Positions 10,930 through 22,654 of a DNA stretch of 64,000 nt are shown one piece after another. The position numbers and the translations under genes are program-made. Source of the stretch: Motacilla alba alba (lineage: Eukaryota > Chordata > Aves > Passeriformes > Motacillidae). The first letter of the stretch is position 1. Every line of letters begins with the position of its first letter. The stretch is from positions 15,992,149 to 16,056,148 of the forward strand of contig NC_052027.1 of the NCBI RefSeq assembly GCF_015832195.1. Direction: 5' to 3'. The notes beneath the pieces are model-generated. The model was not told the origin of the DNA. It searched no databases and was given only the letters and a program-made list of their open reading frames with translations.

Positions 10930-11450
10930 GAGGAGCCTGCAGCAGCACGGCACAGCCACAGCAGGGTGCTGTGCTGGCTCCTGGCTGCCACTGGCTATTC
11001 ACCCAGGAGAAGTGTCCCCTGAGCCCTCCAGCTGTTGCTCCTGGAGCATTTTCCTCACTACAGACATTTCAGTCCCATGAGCAAGATGGTGACTGGGAGG
11101 AGAGAGGAGGCGAGCAGGCAGCCAGCCATCCTTCCTCTGCAACAGGGGGCAGCCCCAGAGTGGCGCCGTGTGGGGCTCCCGTGGGAGCAGTCCCATCCTG
11201 TCACATCCCTGACTGGTGCTACAGGGAGCCCATCCAGCCCCTGCCTGGAGATGGGCTGCTCTCATGGACAGGATGGGGGATTGTTGGACTCAGGACCCTC
11301 CAAAACTGTGCCAGTAACAACGGGTCCCCCAAGGGGGCTCTCTGGGACAGCAGCTCCTGGAGGTGTTTGTTAGGGCAGGGTTTGTTGCTGCTCCCAGAAA
11401 CCCCACTGACAGATCCCCAGGGAAGGTGACGGGTCTGCCTGGAGCCACAC
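10930..11450. other. GC-rich non-coding stretch with a CTCF-like site
   Basis: Otherwise featureless. At 11139-11152 the plus strand reads GCAACAGGGGGCAG, which agrees at 12 of 14 positions with the common CTCF core CCASYAGRKGGCRS, followed closely by AGTGGCGCC. One such match in 64 kb of GC-rich DNA could be chance. Other open frames here have no domain. Confidence 0.3.
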
Positions 11451-11454
11451 ACTG

Positions 11455-11590
11455 CTGCAGGACGTCCCCATTAATGCCAAATGAGTTCATCATGAATAAT
11501 GTTATTGTGATCAATACAGCTCAAGGATTATTTCTAATCCTTAATAATGATTAAACCATTATTTTTCAAGTGTTACAGATCAATCAGACC
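11455..11590. promoter_or_regulatory. candidate regulatory element with two adjacent inverted repeats of homeodomain sites
   Basis: A short, very AT-rich island. AAGGATTA at 11523-11530 and TAATCCTT at 11535-11542 are perfect inverted copies separated by four bases. GGATTA/TAATCC is the preferred word of K50 homeodomains (OTX, PITX, GSC, CRX). Directly abutting are AATAATG at 11543-11549 and its inverse CATTATT at 11557-11563. CATTAATGCC and ATGAATAATGTTATTG lie just upstream. Both symmetric arrangements are directly visible. Binding by such factors is inferred. Confidence 0.42.
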
Positions 11591-13210
11591 AGCTCAAGGT
11601 GTGCTGCGTGCAGGGACTGTGAGATGCCCAGGAGGCAGGCAGTGCACTGGGGAGCCTGGCAGGGCACAGAGCAGTCACCAAAACCTCTCTAGATTTCAGA
11701 CCTGGGCTTGTCAATTGTGGGGTTCAAACAGCAATAAAAAATAGAGGAATTACCAAAAATAAAGCATGGGTGTGAAATACCTGCAGATTTCCAGCAGGCT
11801 GTGGTGCAGAGACTGCCCTGGCACTTTAAGGAGCACGGTTCTTTCCCCAGAAGTCACCCAGGGCTAAGGACAGGAGATTTAGAGGCTGAAAACACTGAAT
11901 TGAAACGACTCTGAAGGTCATGAAAGGCCAGCAGGAGATTTGCAGGGGATTGGTGTCTGGAGATCCCGACAGACAGCGGGCTGTGTGAGGGGGAAGGTGC
12001 TGCATGGGCTTATCGTGCCCCAGACTCATTTGTATTCCACGTGGAGCCCCTCTCTGCTCGCCAGGGCCGGGCCTCAGCAGCTCCCTGCTCAGCACAGCAG
12101 CTCACCTGCGATTAAGGAGCCTCGGGGACACCCAGGATGGGCAGGTGGCAGCCAAGGTGGCACGGCTGGGCACACACCCTTCCTCCCAGAAGATGGGCAG
12201 GAAAGGAAAGGGGCAACAATTTGGGAGACCATCTGTCTGCCCAGAGGATGGCTGCTCCAGACACATGGCCGTTGCTTTTCCCTGGCTTTGCTCCAGGACC
12301 TTGCTACTCAGCCCAATCCCCCACAAGCTCACTCACCCCACCCTGAGCACGGCTCAGCCACGTGTGCTCACCCCCAGCAGCAGCTTTTGGGGACAGCTGA
12401 TCTGATGGGGAAACTGCTGGGAGTGAGGAACACTTGGAGCACCGGAGCTGGCACAGGCAGGGACCACGACCTCCTCTCTAGTGGAGGGGACCGTCCCTAC
12501 TATTGGCATCCCCACTGCTTGAGGGGCCAGCATGCAGGAGGATCGTCCCTGATGGAGCAGACACCCAAGGATGATGCTCACCTCCTCCTTGCCACCCCTT
12601 CTCTCCCGTCACACTTGGGGCTATCCTGCACTGCTCTGATATTTTTACACAGACTCTTTCCAAAGGAAACTGGTCCAATGATTTACTAAATCTCTTCTCC
12701 CAGCCCCGCCATGGCAATAAGCATGCCCTGGCTGCTCCTGCCTCAGTCAGATCAGTGGGTTTAACTTGGGAAGCAGCAGAGCAGAGCTCAGGGAGGCCAA
12801 AGACCAAGGCTGGATTTATAAAACAGGATTACAGCAAACACTTTGCAGAAGGAGACTGAGCAGCCCTGTGTAACAGCAGCTATGCCACCCCTGTGTCCAA
12901 GCCTCCACACAGGTGCCCCAAGCCTATGGGGATGCTCCTCGGGCAGTCTGGGATGGAGCTTCTGGCTTCTCCCCACAGCCGGTGTGGAAGCCCAGCCATG
13001 GCCCATCACGCAGCAGCTGTGTGTGCCTAGGGATGTTTGCTCCAGGGAGAGGCACTCCTGCTAAGCCTTCCTTTAACTCCCTCAGGGAGGCTCTTATCAT
13101 CCTCAGCGCAGCGCCTTGCCCAAGGCTCTGAATTGCATTAACCTCCCGCAGCCCAGCACACGGCTGGGAGGGGAGATCTGTGCTGGAGATTCAAACAGCC
13201 CTGCTCTACC
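11591..13210. other. GC-rich non-coding stretch, nothing recognised
   Basis: The 11940-12689 (plus) frame of 249 codons has no domain, is rich in Pro, Gly and Ser, and is mirrored by frames on the other strand. No repeat family or RNA gene seen. Confidence 0.5.
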
Positions 13211-13218
13211 AGGAGGGG

Positions 13219-13328
13219 AGTGCCACACAGCATCACACCTGCCAGCCCTCCTCCAAGGCAGGGAAATGCCCTGGTAGAGTGCCACACAGCGTCACACCTG
13301 CCAGCCCTCCTCCAAGGCAGGGAGATGC
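13219..13328. repeat. 59-bp-offset tandem duplication
   Basis: The segment 13219-13269 (starting AGTGCCACACAGCATCACAC) recurs at 13278-13328 with only two or three differences, an offset of 59 bases. The near identity of the copies suggests a fairly recent local duplication. Confidence 0.9.
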
Positions 13329-13714
13329 TAGTGAAAGGTTAAGGCAAGAAGGTGAACTCAAAGACACATGACAAAGCCGAGGAACTCAAGCTCCAGGCAG
13401 GAACATCCCCCAGGTGCTGGTTTTGCAGCTCTTCCTCCTCCATAACAAAGGAACGACGATGGCACAAGCCCTCTCCTCTGGTACCAGCCCCTCTTCCATG
13501 GACAGGGTGCCCTGAATCCTCACCTGTTCCTGCAGAGCAAAAGCCCATTCCATGTGCTTCACGTCTCCATCCTCCCTGCCTGCATGCAACAGGGCAGAGG
13601 GCACTTTCTCATGGTGCCACCTCCTGCCACCACCTCCAGGGTGCCTCCACCCCAGCTCTCCCCCTCATCCCCATCACGTTCATGGAATTCACCCCTAAGC
13701 AAACCCTACCAACG

Positions 13715-14005
13715 GCGTGCACGTCACCGTCCAAAAATGATCAACCAGCGACAAAAGACAACAACCCCCTTATGTACACAGAGGGAATATAAATCTTGAG
13801 TAAACACTGTAAAGCAGCGAAGCATCTCATCCTGTAATAATCTCCGAGACAGTTGATCCCAGGGCTCTTATTACCCCCCCAGCCATCATCTGAAATCCAG
13901 TCGGCAGCAGGCTCAGCCACGGCTCGGTATTGATCACGGAGCAGCTCCAAATATGCTGCGGCATTTTTCTTTCAAAGCACTAACTTGTTTGTCAATAACT
14001 CCCTT
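13715..14005. promoter_or_regulatory. candidate conserved non-coding element
   Basis: An AT-leaning, non-repetitive block: CCAAAAATGATCAACC, GGAATATAAATCTTGAG, CCTGTAATAATCTCC, CAGTTGATCCC, GCTCTTATTACC, GGTATTGATCACGG, CCAAATATGCTGCGGC and TTGTTTGTCAATAAC (forkhead-like). The recurring TGATC words and the TAATAATC word are noticeable. The frames across it are broken. Confidence 0.32.
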
Positions 14006-14009
14006 GGCT

Positions 14010-16585
14010 GTGCGGGAGGAGAGGGATGGATAGAGCCCATCTCTCCTTCCTTGTGCCTGGATCCAGCCTGTGCACCAGGGAGGATGGGGCTGCGGCCAGC
14101 ACTGGCTGCTGACGTTCTCCTGCTCATGGGAGGGCAAATAAAGCCGCAGGGACTAGCAAAGAGCACGTGGTAAATCCTCCAAGGGCTCCCAGACCTCAGT
14201 TCTGTACCAGCTGGTGTTCATTGCTGGGGTCTGGCAGGGCAGGGAGCAGGGACACCTCTGCAGAGCCAGCCCTGCCAGCAGTGAGGTCACAAGTGCAAAC
14301 CTGGAGCTAAACCAGAGCCAGAGCTGCTGCAGACTCAATATGTGGCAGTAGCACAGCCAGCATCTGGCACTGGGGACCTGGGATGAGCCCCAGAGCCACA
14401 GCTTCCTTCATTTTACTGAGCACCTCAGTAACTCATGGCTCTGCAGGCTGGCAGCATGTGGCTCTCATTCCCCTCTCAGCATTTCTTGTTTCTCCTTCTT
14501 CTCCAGGGCCACAATTTTTTACCAACAGGAAACACCAGCACTATCCCAAGAACCACAGGGAGGGGAGGAGTAAAACGTCCCAAGAAGAGAGGTACCAGTG
14601 TCTTTGCAGGGATGGTGAGGAAAGGGAGAGTGTTGCTGCTCAGGGTGTTTCTCCTAGCCCAAAATATTGCTCAGATCTCCAGAAGAGCTTAACTTTCCAC
14701 AAACAGCAAAGCACCAAGGGCAAAAGGACAGTGCAGAGAACCAGGCATCCTGCAGCACAAACTGTGCCTGGTGCTCTCTTCAGCTCTGCTCCCCTTGCAG
14801 AAAAGCCTCTCTCTGTTACTCTTCTCCTGGAGTTCCTGTGCTCCATGAGGCTGGATACTTGCTTTCCAAAATCACAAACAGAGAGCAGCTCTGCCCCTGC
14901 TCCCTGTCACCCAGGAGGGGAAGAGGAGGGCAGGGGCACTGTGCCCTGCAAACCCAGGGGACACTTGCCCCTGGGGGCCAGCAATAGCAAAGCCTCAGCT
15001 CAGCCGCTCAGACCCTCCTTGGCTCCTGCCCCATCCCTCCTGGGGGAGGAAGGGCTCACACCAGGGTGCAGGATCTGTCCCCACCTCCATCAGCAGTGAG
15101 ACAGAGCTGTGGGAGGCAGGATGGAGAGATGAGGCCAGGAACAGGTGCAGGCAGGCTTGGCCTCTCTCACTGTCCCTTTCCTCTGAGTGGAGTCAGCAGA
15201 AGGAGCATTTGGCCACACAGGCATTGCCTCATCCTGCATGCTCCTGCCTTTCACCCTGGACATATGGCAGCAAACTTTGCTCTTGCATTAGAGATGACTT
15301 TAAACAGCACTGCTAAATATCATCATGCTCAAGTCCTGCTGGAATGTGCTGATACCTGACTTTGGGATGCAGGTGGTCCCTTGGGAAGCCAAACCAGGCA
15401 CACTTGTCTGCTCTGCTCAGGATATGAGAAAAATCCTTTTCCTCCATCCCCTTTGCCGCTCATTTGCAGTCACAGTAGCCTTTTGCATCTTCTGCAGCTG
15501 ATGGAGAGGAAAGCAGGGGCCTCTGCTCTGAGATGCCAACATTGAGCCAGAGGAGAGCCAAGCAGGGGTATTGAGCTGCCCTGTGGCAGCACAGTTCTCC
15601 AAGCTGTCCATGCCAGCACTTTACATGGTGCTCGTTTCACACCTCTTGCTCTCTTTTGGAGCACCAGCTCACCAGATGAGCAAGGCAGAGAAAGCCCAGT
15701 CTGTTCCTGATGGAAGTTCCTACCATTTCCACGGTAGTCAGACCAGTAAAATCTAAAATTCTGGCTGTCAAAGAAGAAAGTCTCTTTTGGGATGAAGCTG
15801 GAATCTTGGTGGCTAGCTCCCAGGAGGTGCTGAAGAGCTGGGGCATGTCAGCAGCATCCCAGAGGGGTGATGGATACAAACCACCTGAGAAATGTGACTC
15901 CAGAGTTGTTTTTTGGTTGTGGGTGGGACAGATGTGTCCCAGCAGTGTCAGGGCTGTCCCTCCCAATCCAAGCCTGCCAGTGACGGGCTGCCAGGCCAAA
16001 AGCCTGGTGGGTGCTGCTACCCACAGCTGCTTTGCCATGGTCCTGCCATGTGCTGGGAGAGAGCAGCAGTGACAGGGCAGGTGAGCTGCTGGGCACAAAC
16101 ACCGCATCCTGGCACGGTGCAGCACGTCTGCCAGAGCTCTGCCACGACTGGAAGGGCTTGGGGACTCTCCTGCTGGGTGACAAGCAGCTGCTTGCTGCAC
16201 AATAAAGTTTCAGATGACTAGAAATAATTCAGGTCAAGACGCATTTGCTGGAAGGTCAGAGCTGGGAAATGTGACAGCAGGCGATTCACCAAGCTGTGGA
16301 GGAGGAGATGGTGCTGCCCTGGGCTCCTTCCATCTCCTTTCCCCCCAAGCCAGTGTGCTGTGGCTCCCGTGGGATGGGTGACTGGAGGGACATGGCTCCC
16401 ACAAAGGATTTTTGGAGACGGTCCCTTCTGGCAGGGGGTCCCAGGGCGGGCTCAGCTTCTGCAGTGTTGAAGGGCCAGCATGTTGGTCACAATCTCAGCC
16501 CACTGCTCCAGCCCCATCTCCTCCCAAATACACTCCAAATATTCAAACAAACGGTGCTCCCTAAACCACACTCAAATATCCTGTG
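14010..16585. other. GC-rich non-coding stretch, nothing recognised
   Basis: Includes open frames at 14383-15099 (plus, 238 codons) and 15637-16200 (minus, 187 codons), neither with a domain, splice support or protein-like composition. No repeat family recognised. Confidence 0.5.
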
Positions 16586-16589
16586 GACC

Positions 16590-16900
16590 TCCTGCTACAG
16601 TCATCAAGAAGGACTTGTCACAGTTCAAAATCCATTACAATAACCACAAGGCGTTTCAGCAGCAATTATAAGAGATAGTTGCACTTAAAAATCAATTTTG
16701 CTTAGAGCTCAGAGGAACAGGGTTTTTTGAAAATAAAGGAAAAAAAAGAAAGTGATACAGCTTGTCACAGGCAGGAGAAGGAGGAATTTGCCTGGCCAGG
16801 TCTTAGCAGCCAGAGTCTTCAAAGGGGAAAAAAAAAAAAAAGCTTCCTTATCATTGTCCTTGCGTGTTTTGGAGTTTTGGACAAATAAGTTCCACGTGAA
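16590..16900. other. AT-rich stretch with poly-A runs
   Basis: Contains CCATTACAATAACCAC, GCAGCAATTATAAGAG, AAAAATCAATTTTGC, a GAAAATAAAGGAAAAAAAAG run and an A-run near 16829-16842. It could be a weak regulatory island or neutral AT-rich DNA. No retroposed gene is visible before the A-runs. Confidence 0.3.
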
Positions 16901-17134
16901 GATGAGAAGTTGTTCAAGGAGTGGCTCTCCCTTCCCTGTGGCTCCCCATATGGTGCCAACACCACAGAAGCTCCTGTGAGATGCAGGAGGCATCCCTGAA
17001 AACCCCAAATGCAGCCTGCATCCTGGCAGACCCCTGACTCCCTGCTCCATGGGCATGAAGCCTTTAGTGCCTTTGAGATCCTCCCCTTTAGCTCTGTGCC
17101 TTTCACTCAAGCAGAGGCTGCTGAAAGTTTGTAC

Positions 17135-17240
17135 TGGAAACCACTTACAATCGATTTATTTTAAGGCATCACCTCTTGCTGCGCCGTGATGTGCGAGCTG
17201 TAAAAAGCGCTCGTTTATTATCCGCTGCCGCGCGGGGATT
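17135..17240. promoter_or_regulatory. candidate conserved non-coding element
   Basis: A short block: CTTACAATCGATTTATTTTAAGGC followed by CCGTGATGTGCGAGC, AAAAAGCGCTCGTTTATTATCCGC and a CpG-rich TGCCGCGCGG. ATCGAT and TTTATTAT words sit next to unusual CpG density. Conservation is unknown. Confidence 0.28.
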
Positions 17241-19780
17241 TCCATGTGGCACCTCCCGCTGCTGCCAGAGCTCCTCTGCTCCCGGCTTTGTGTGCTACGG
17301 CAGGTTTGCGGCGTGCACAAATTCCCACAGGAGTGCCCCAAAATACCCCCACCCACCCCATAACCCTGGCAAACTCCGAGAGAAACCCACAAAACTTCCC
17401 CACATGAAACCCTCCGGGGACACATGTGACATCTTTCTGATGTCCTCTAGTGCCATCAGCCACTCTCCTGCCGCTGAGAGGGATCGGACACACTGAGCAG
17501 TTCCTCAGCCTCCATTGGTACTCTGATAGGAACACAAGCAGAGTCGTTGACATTGCCAGTTTTTAACACCAAAAAAAAGCAACTGCAGTGCAAAATGTCA
17601 TAGAAAGGACATTTTAGTGGTATTCTGCTCTAAAAACAAGGACAATAGTTGGAACCAGCTTTGCTCAAACCTTCAGACAAAGAAGCCCCAGTGGCTCCAG
17701 GTGAGGTGGGAAGTTTTAGGGAAGTGGAAGGGAGCAAGTTCAGAAGGCCACCTAATGGCTGTTCCCAATGTGACAGCTCACAGTGACCTCAACACTCATC
17801 CAGCTCCCCCTGGCATTTCCATGGGGCAAGGGGCAGCCTCCAGGCTGCCAGGACCCATTCTCATCCCGCTGGGACACCCTTTTTTGAGATCAAGGTGCTC
17901 ACTCCCTCTCTCCTGGCCCTTCAGCCTCCTGCTCTTTGGCACAGCTCAAAGCTCCAGCTCTTCAGACCTCATTGCTCTTGGTCAAGATGTCCCAATGTGC
18001 CTTCCCACTGCTGTGCATTCTTATTCAAAGCCCCAAATGCCCACACAGTATTTCCCTTCAGTCCCCATCCCTTTGTTGATGCTTACAGACCACTGGACAA
18101 ATCCAGGCTATGCTGATGGAGCAGGATGGTTGCTGCTTTGCTTTTGCCCTCCATTCACCTATTCTCTCTTGTCTGGAGCCTAAAATTTCAGTGTTGTTCA
18201 ACACTGCATTTTTACAGCCCAGCAAACCCCATTTATGGCCCAGCTTCCTCAGTTACAATGAAAGAAGGAACCAAACGGAAGAGAACAACCACCATGGATG
18301 CAAGGGGGTCTGGTGTGTTCCACACCGAGCCCAGCCCCTGGCAGATGTATCCACTCTACTTCCCCATTTTCTGGTTTACACTGACTTCTGATATTATGCG
18401 ACCTGTAACATAACTTGCCCAAAGAACTTCAATACAGGCCTTCTTTTGACTCTGTTGTTATCATCTTAATTTCTTTCTTTGGTCCTTCTCTTTGCATGTG
18501 CAAGGAGAGCAACTCTCATTGCCTACTGCAAATCTGGCAGCTGTGATGCTGGGAAGTGTTGGTGCTAACAAAGCCCCTGTAAGGAGAGCTCAGCTTTCTT
18601 CCCCTCCTGCAGCAAGCGTGACTGCCTTCCATTCCCATGGGGAATAAACAGAGACCTAAGCCAAGGAGAAAGGATTCAAAGCACACGTCCTGGAACCAGG
18701 ACAACTTGCCACTACACACAATTCTTAGGCTTTGTCTTTATAAATTCTGCCTGAGATATGTGCTCACTGCAGACCAGCCCCCTGAGAAGCCTCTCCCTTC
18801 CCTGAGGCACATGGCTCCAGCACGGATGGAGACCCTACAACCCTCTTTGGGGTCTGTGTTTGTGGGGAGAGATCCTTCCCAGCTCAGGTTTTCCCTGTGC
18901 CAGCGCTGGGCTGATGCAGCAGCTCCCCGAGGGAACCTGCAGTGCCCTTCCACTGTCCTGCTCCAGGAACACGTTTTGCTGTTTCTGTTAAACCCAAAAT
19001 TCAAGGCAACTTGACACTTTCTGTTTTAAAGACCGAGGTGGGGGAGGAGAAGGCATGGAGGAGCTTCCCTAAGGGAAAAGCCATCAAGTGGAACAAGTTT
19101 TCAACAACTACACGTTCCTTGACCTTTTCCACAGTCATATCTTTAATGTTTCATGGACGGATTTGATAAAAAAAATTAATAAAATAGATTTCATTTTAAA
19201 AAAAAAGGTCAGGACATGTGTTACAGGGAAAAACTCATTTAGGTTCCTACCTGATGCCGAGGAGCCCTTCCCTGCCTCCCACCCAGGGCACTCTAGCCCA
19301 GGCATCCACCTCCCCACCCTTCTTTTCATCATATTCAGGGTTTGATCTCTTCTGGACTTTTCCTTCCCCTGCTAGACATGGAATCAGGTACCATAAAGAT
19401 TCAGAGCTGACAAATGCTTGGGAGTCACAAATATTTGGTGGGATGTTGCACATCTAACTTGGAGAGGCAGCCAGAGAGCTCAAATGTGGAGAAAATGCTC
19501 GTCCAGCCTCCAGCACAGCTCTTCTACCTGCAGCTGCTCCACCTTGAGCCCAAAGTTCTCCCCGAATATCTTGACAGATGCTGAGGCTGCTGCCATGCTG
19601 AAGCCATGCACAGCAGAACACCAACATTTGCACTCTCTTGCCCATCATTTCATGGCTCCTGCACCCACCCCATGAGCATCACCCCATGGATATCACATCC
19701 CCTATCCCTGTGGAAGTGAACATGGATCCCATCTGCTGTGTCTGAGCTCAGACTTGTCGAGAGCAAGCAAAGCAAAATAA
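17241..19780. other. non-coding stretch, nothing recognised
   Basis: Mixed composition. A T/A-rich patch lies at about 19130-19210 (GATTTGATAAAAAAAATTAATAAAATAG, then an A-run). I see no gene that such a tail could belong to. No exon with good splice signals found. Confidence 0.45.
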
Positions 19781-19784
19781 ATTC

Positions 19785-20200
19785 CCTATGCACAGAGCCA
19801 ATTCCTGATGATCAAGATGTTTTAAAAAATAAATGGTATTTAATAGCAGCTCCATCCCGGCTGGCCCAGCGGATGCTCCCAGAGACACAGAAACAAAAGC
19901 AGCCTGGATGCTGTGGACATTTCTATTATTAAGACCACTCTGCAATTAGAGCAGACTTCTGTCCAACTTCTGCCTCTTTTCACCATTCCCTCAATTTTTT
20001 TAATTCCTTAAGAACAAAATATTATTCATCAAAGTTTGCAAAAGAGCCTGCGAATGGCTGCGATAACATCATACTAAGTTATTAAGTGGTGACAATGGGG
20101 GACAATTACAGTATATAGTCCATTATACAGCACTGCCGTTGGGATGAATCAAAGTAAAACACCCTGTGAATGGTGAGGAGCTTATTAACAGGAACATTGG
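19785..20200. promoter_or_regulatory. candidate conserved non-coding element
   Basis: An AT-rich block with two cores. The first (19800-19850) has GATGATCAAGATGTTTTAAAAAATAAATGG. The second (19985-20170) has CAATTTTTTTAATTCC, TCATCAAAGTTTGC (TCAAAG, LEF/TCF-like), GCGATAACATCATACTAAGTTATTAAGTGG (ending in an NKX-like TTAAGTGG), GGGGACAATTACAG and AATCAAAG. No sustained open frame. Confidence 0.35.
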
Positions 20201-20204
20201 TGTG

Positions 20205-21030
20205 CCAGAACATAATACCTGCATTCAGCCCTGGAGTTAGTGCCGAGCTGCTGCTGGCAGCGACTGTGGAAGAAAGGGGAGGAAAGGGCTGGCAGCTCCA
20301 CTGCACTGCTCGAGGCATCAGCCCCATGGATTGATCCTCAGTGCTTAAATACAGACAAAGGGCAAAACCTCAGTCCTGGGCCATCACCATGCAGTGTCTC
20401 CCCCTCTAAATCTGCTTCTGGAAGGCTCAGAAGATTTTTGCAATGGCTCAGCCAAGCACAAGCAGACAAGGATTTCCCTCGAGTCCCACCAGGATCAGTA
20501 GCATCCTCTCTGTGTTCACCAGCACCCCAGAGGGTATCTCACCCCTGCCTTTTGTGCAAGGAGTGTTCCACCACTATCAGCAAGTCTTTGCAGGTCCCAC
20601 TCAGGGATGTTGGGCACATCCCAGACCCCCTTTACCCATCACCTGAGGCTGCCCCTGGCTGCAGCAGCAGGTAAGGAGGGCCATGATGCTGGGAGATGCA
20701 TGAACTAAATAATCTGTGAAAATTCTCTTTTTTGGGAAGGGAAACAAGCAAGCTGCATGCCTTCTTCCAGAGTGCAGCAGCAAAATTCTCAGGTTTGGGT
20801 GTGCCCAAAAACTAACCTGTGGGAAGAGCTGGTTTTATGCTCTTCCTCCCAGGCTCTGCAGCCCATTCACACCTGGGTACAGCTCAGATAGGTCCTGTCC
20901 CTTCCCTCTCTGCTGGCCTGAATTCTTGCCAGCGGTGGAACCCTGCTCTCCTTTGCCAGTGCAGGGTTTCCTGCTGCTCCAGCCGCTCTGGCTTGCTCCT
21001 TCTAAGATGTTATTTTTACACTTCCCTTAA
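20205..21030. other. GC-rich non-coding stretch, nothing recognised
   Basis: No exon, repeat family or RNA gene seen. Confidence 0.5.
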
Positions 21031-21034
21031 AATA

Positions 21035-21225
21035 CAACACTAAGAGAGGCTTCTTGACTATATTAACATTAGGAATCTAATCAGCAATCAGACAGCTCAT
21101 AATTTTCTGATTAGCTCTGATTATACTCAATCTTTAGGAATGGAAAAAAAAAAAGAGGGAAAGAGGAAAAAAAAAAACTTAGAAGGAAAAATATAAAAAT
21201 ATTCTCTGCTCAGTTTTACCACCCT
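21035..21225. promoter_or_regulatory. candidate regulatory element with inverted TAATC sites
   Basis: An AT-rich island. CTAATCAG at 21077-21084 and CTGATTAG at 21107-21114 are perfect inverted copies 22 bases apart. A third copy of the core, TGATTA, lies at 21118-21123, followed by CTCAATC. TAATC/GATTA is the bicoid-class (OTX/PITX/GSC) homeodomain core. CTCATAATTTTC lies between the arms. A purine-rich A/G tract (21140-21180) follows. Confidence 0.4.
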
Positions 21226-21820
21226 GATTCCCTTGACGAGGCACAGAGTCACAGGAACAGCTCTGCTGTTCCCAGCCAAGAAGGAACTGTGCCACAGTGA
21301 CCTGCTAAGACAGTGTTGGTCAATAACCTGGTGCCATCACACTGCTGATCTTCATCCTTCCAGGTTTGGCTGGGATACTGTCCTGCAAAGGGGCTGCTCA
21401 GGGAATGGAGAAGGCATCAAGGGTGCCAGAGCTGCTGACAAACCCAGAGGAGTGTTGTGAGCTCTGTTCTCAGGCAAACATCTCAAATAATTTGCTAGAA
21501 GACAGGTAAAATAATGCCACAGAGAAAGGAAAGGATGTGTGTGTATCCAGCTGGTTTCAGCCTGGAGAATGGAACCTCTCCAGGTGATGATGAGGAGGAG
21601 GAGGCTGAAGAACTTTGTGAGATGAGGTCATGGCCACACACTGGCTTAGCAGGCGATGATTGATGGTTTGTGGCAGCCCAGAGAGAAAGATCCCAAGGAT
21701 TCAGGATCTAAGGACTGCTAGAAGGTGGGAGGAAAATGAGCACATGGCCTGGAGGTCCTGGGCAGGAGCAGAGGATGCCCCAGCAGGCAGGTTTACCTGC
21801 AGACCAGGTGGCAGGAGCCG

Positions 21821-21890
21821 GCATGGCATCTCCTCTGAGCATCTCCTCTGAGCATCCTCCATGGCAGGAGGAATGGCATCTCCTCTGAGC
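21821..21890. repeat. local direct repeats of GCATCTCCTCTGA
   Basis: The 13-mer GCATCTCCTCTGA occurs three times within about 65 bp (from about 21826, 21839 and 21875), two of them directly abutting, with ATGGCATC preceding the outer copies. A small local duplication of no known family. Confidence 0.75.
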
Positions 21891-22014
21891 ATCTCCAGCA
21901 TCCTACAACAGCAGGGCTTTTGTGAAGGGAGAAAGGGATGTCCTGGTGCTGAGCCTCACAGCTGCAGCCAGGAGGGAGGAAACTGAGCAACAAGCCAGAG
22001 GAAGGAGATCTAAA

Positions 22015-22190
22015 CCAACCCCTCTAACAGAGTTAATCACTCGCGTGCGCTTTGCGTAGGAGATTCACTCCTGACTGCAGCAAGCCATCAGCTGATGCTC
22101 TGAAGCATGAGATTTAATTATTTGTATCATAGCCATTGCCTGCATAACTACAAATGATATTAATGGTGATAAAATTGTCCAGCTGGCTCT
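22015..22190. promoter_or_regulatory. candidate conserved non-coding element
   Basis: Starts with CpG-bearing AATCACTCGCGTGCGCTTTGCG and continues into an AT-rich core with GATTTAATTATTTGTATC, CAAATGATATTAATGGTGATAAAATTG. Several TAAT/ATTA cores occur within 90 bp. It is followed at 22200-22330 by CpG-rich sequence (GCTCGCGCCGCGG). The juxtaposition of an AT-rich motif cluster and a CpG-rich flank resembles other islands in this window. Confidence 0.33.
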
Positions 22191-22654
22191 TCCAACACAT
22201 CACCACCCCGACTCGCTGCCTCCCACGGCAGGGATGTGCTGCCTTGCAGGGACCGCTCGCGCCGCGGCACAGCCGGCGGCAGAGCCCGTCCACCCAACAG
22301 ACACCATCTGGAGCGACCATCCCATGTCCACACAGGGTGGCTGAGCACGGAGCACGTGCTTCGTGTCTGAGGACAGCCCTGGTAATGAGAGGTGCTCTGT
22401 CAGAGCACTGCCTGGCTCTGTATTTGCAGCAGCGTAGCTGCACCTCTGCAGAGCTCACGCCTGCTCGCAGGCTGGGCAGACACTTTGCTGGGGATGAGAG
22501 GGCAGCCCCATCTCCCTCCAAGCTGCTCCCGGCTGCTCCTCAGGGGTGCTGGCAGAGCTGCCAAGGAAAGCACTGCTCCTCACCTTGGTCAAACCAAATG
22601 GGTTACAAAGATCTGCACTAAGCAATCAACCTGCTAAAAGCCAGAGTACAGCAA

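Noticed and set aside
17156..17210. Possible terminal minus-strand exon with TTTTTACAG, a short frame, stop and AATAAA
   Set aside because: The acceptor tract is short, the peptide is only about a dozen residues, and the AATAAA sits in an AT-rich island where such words are expected.
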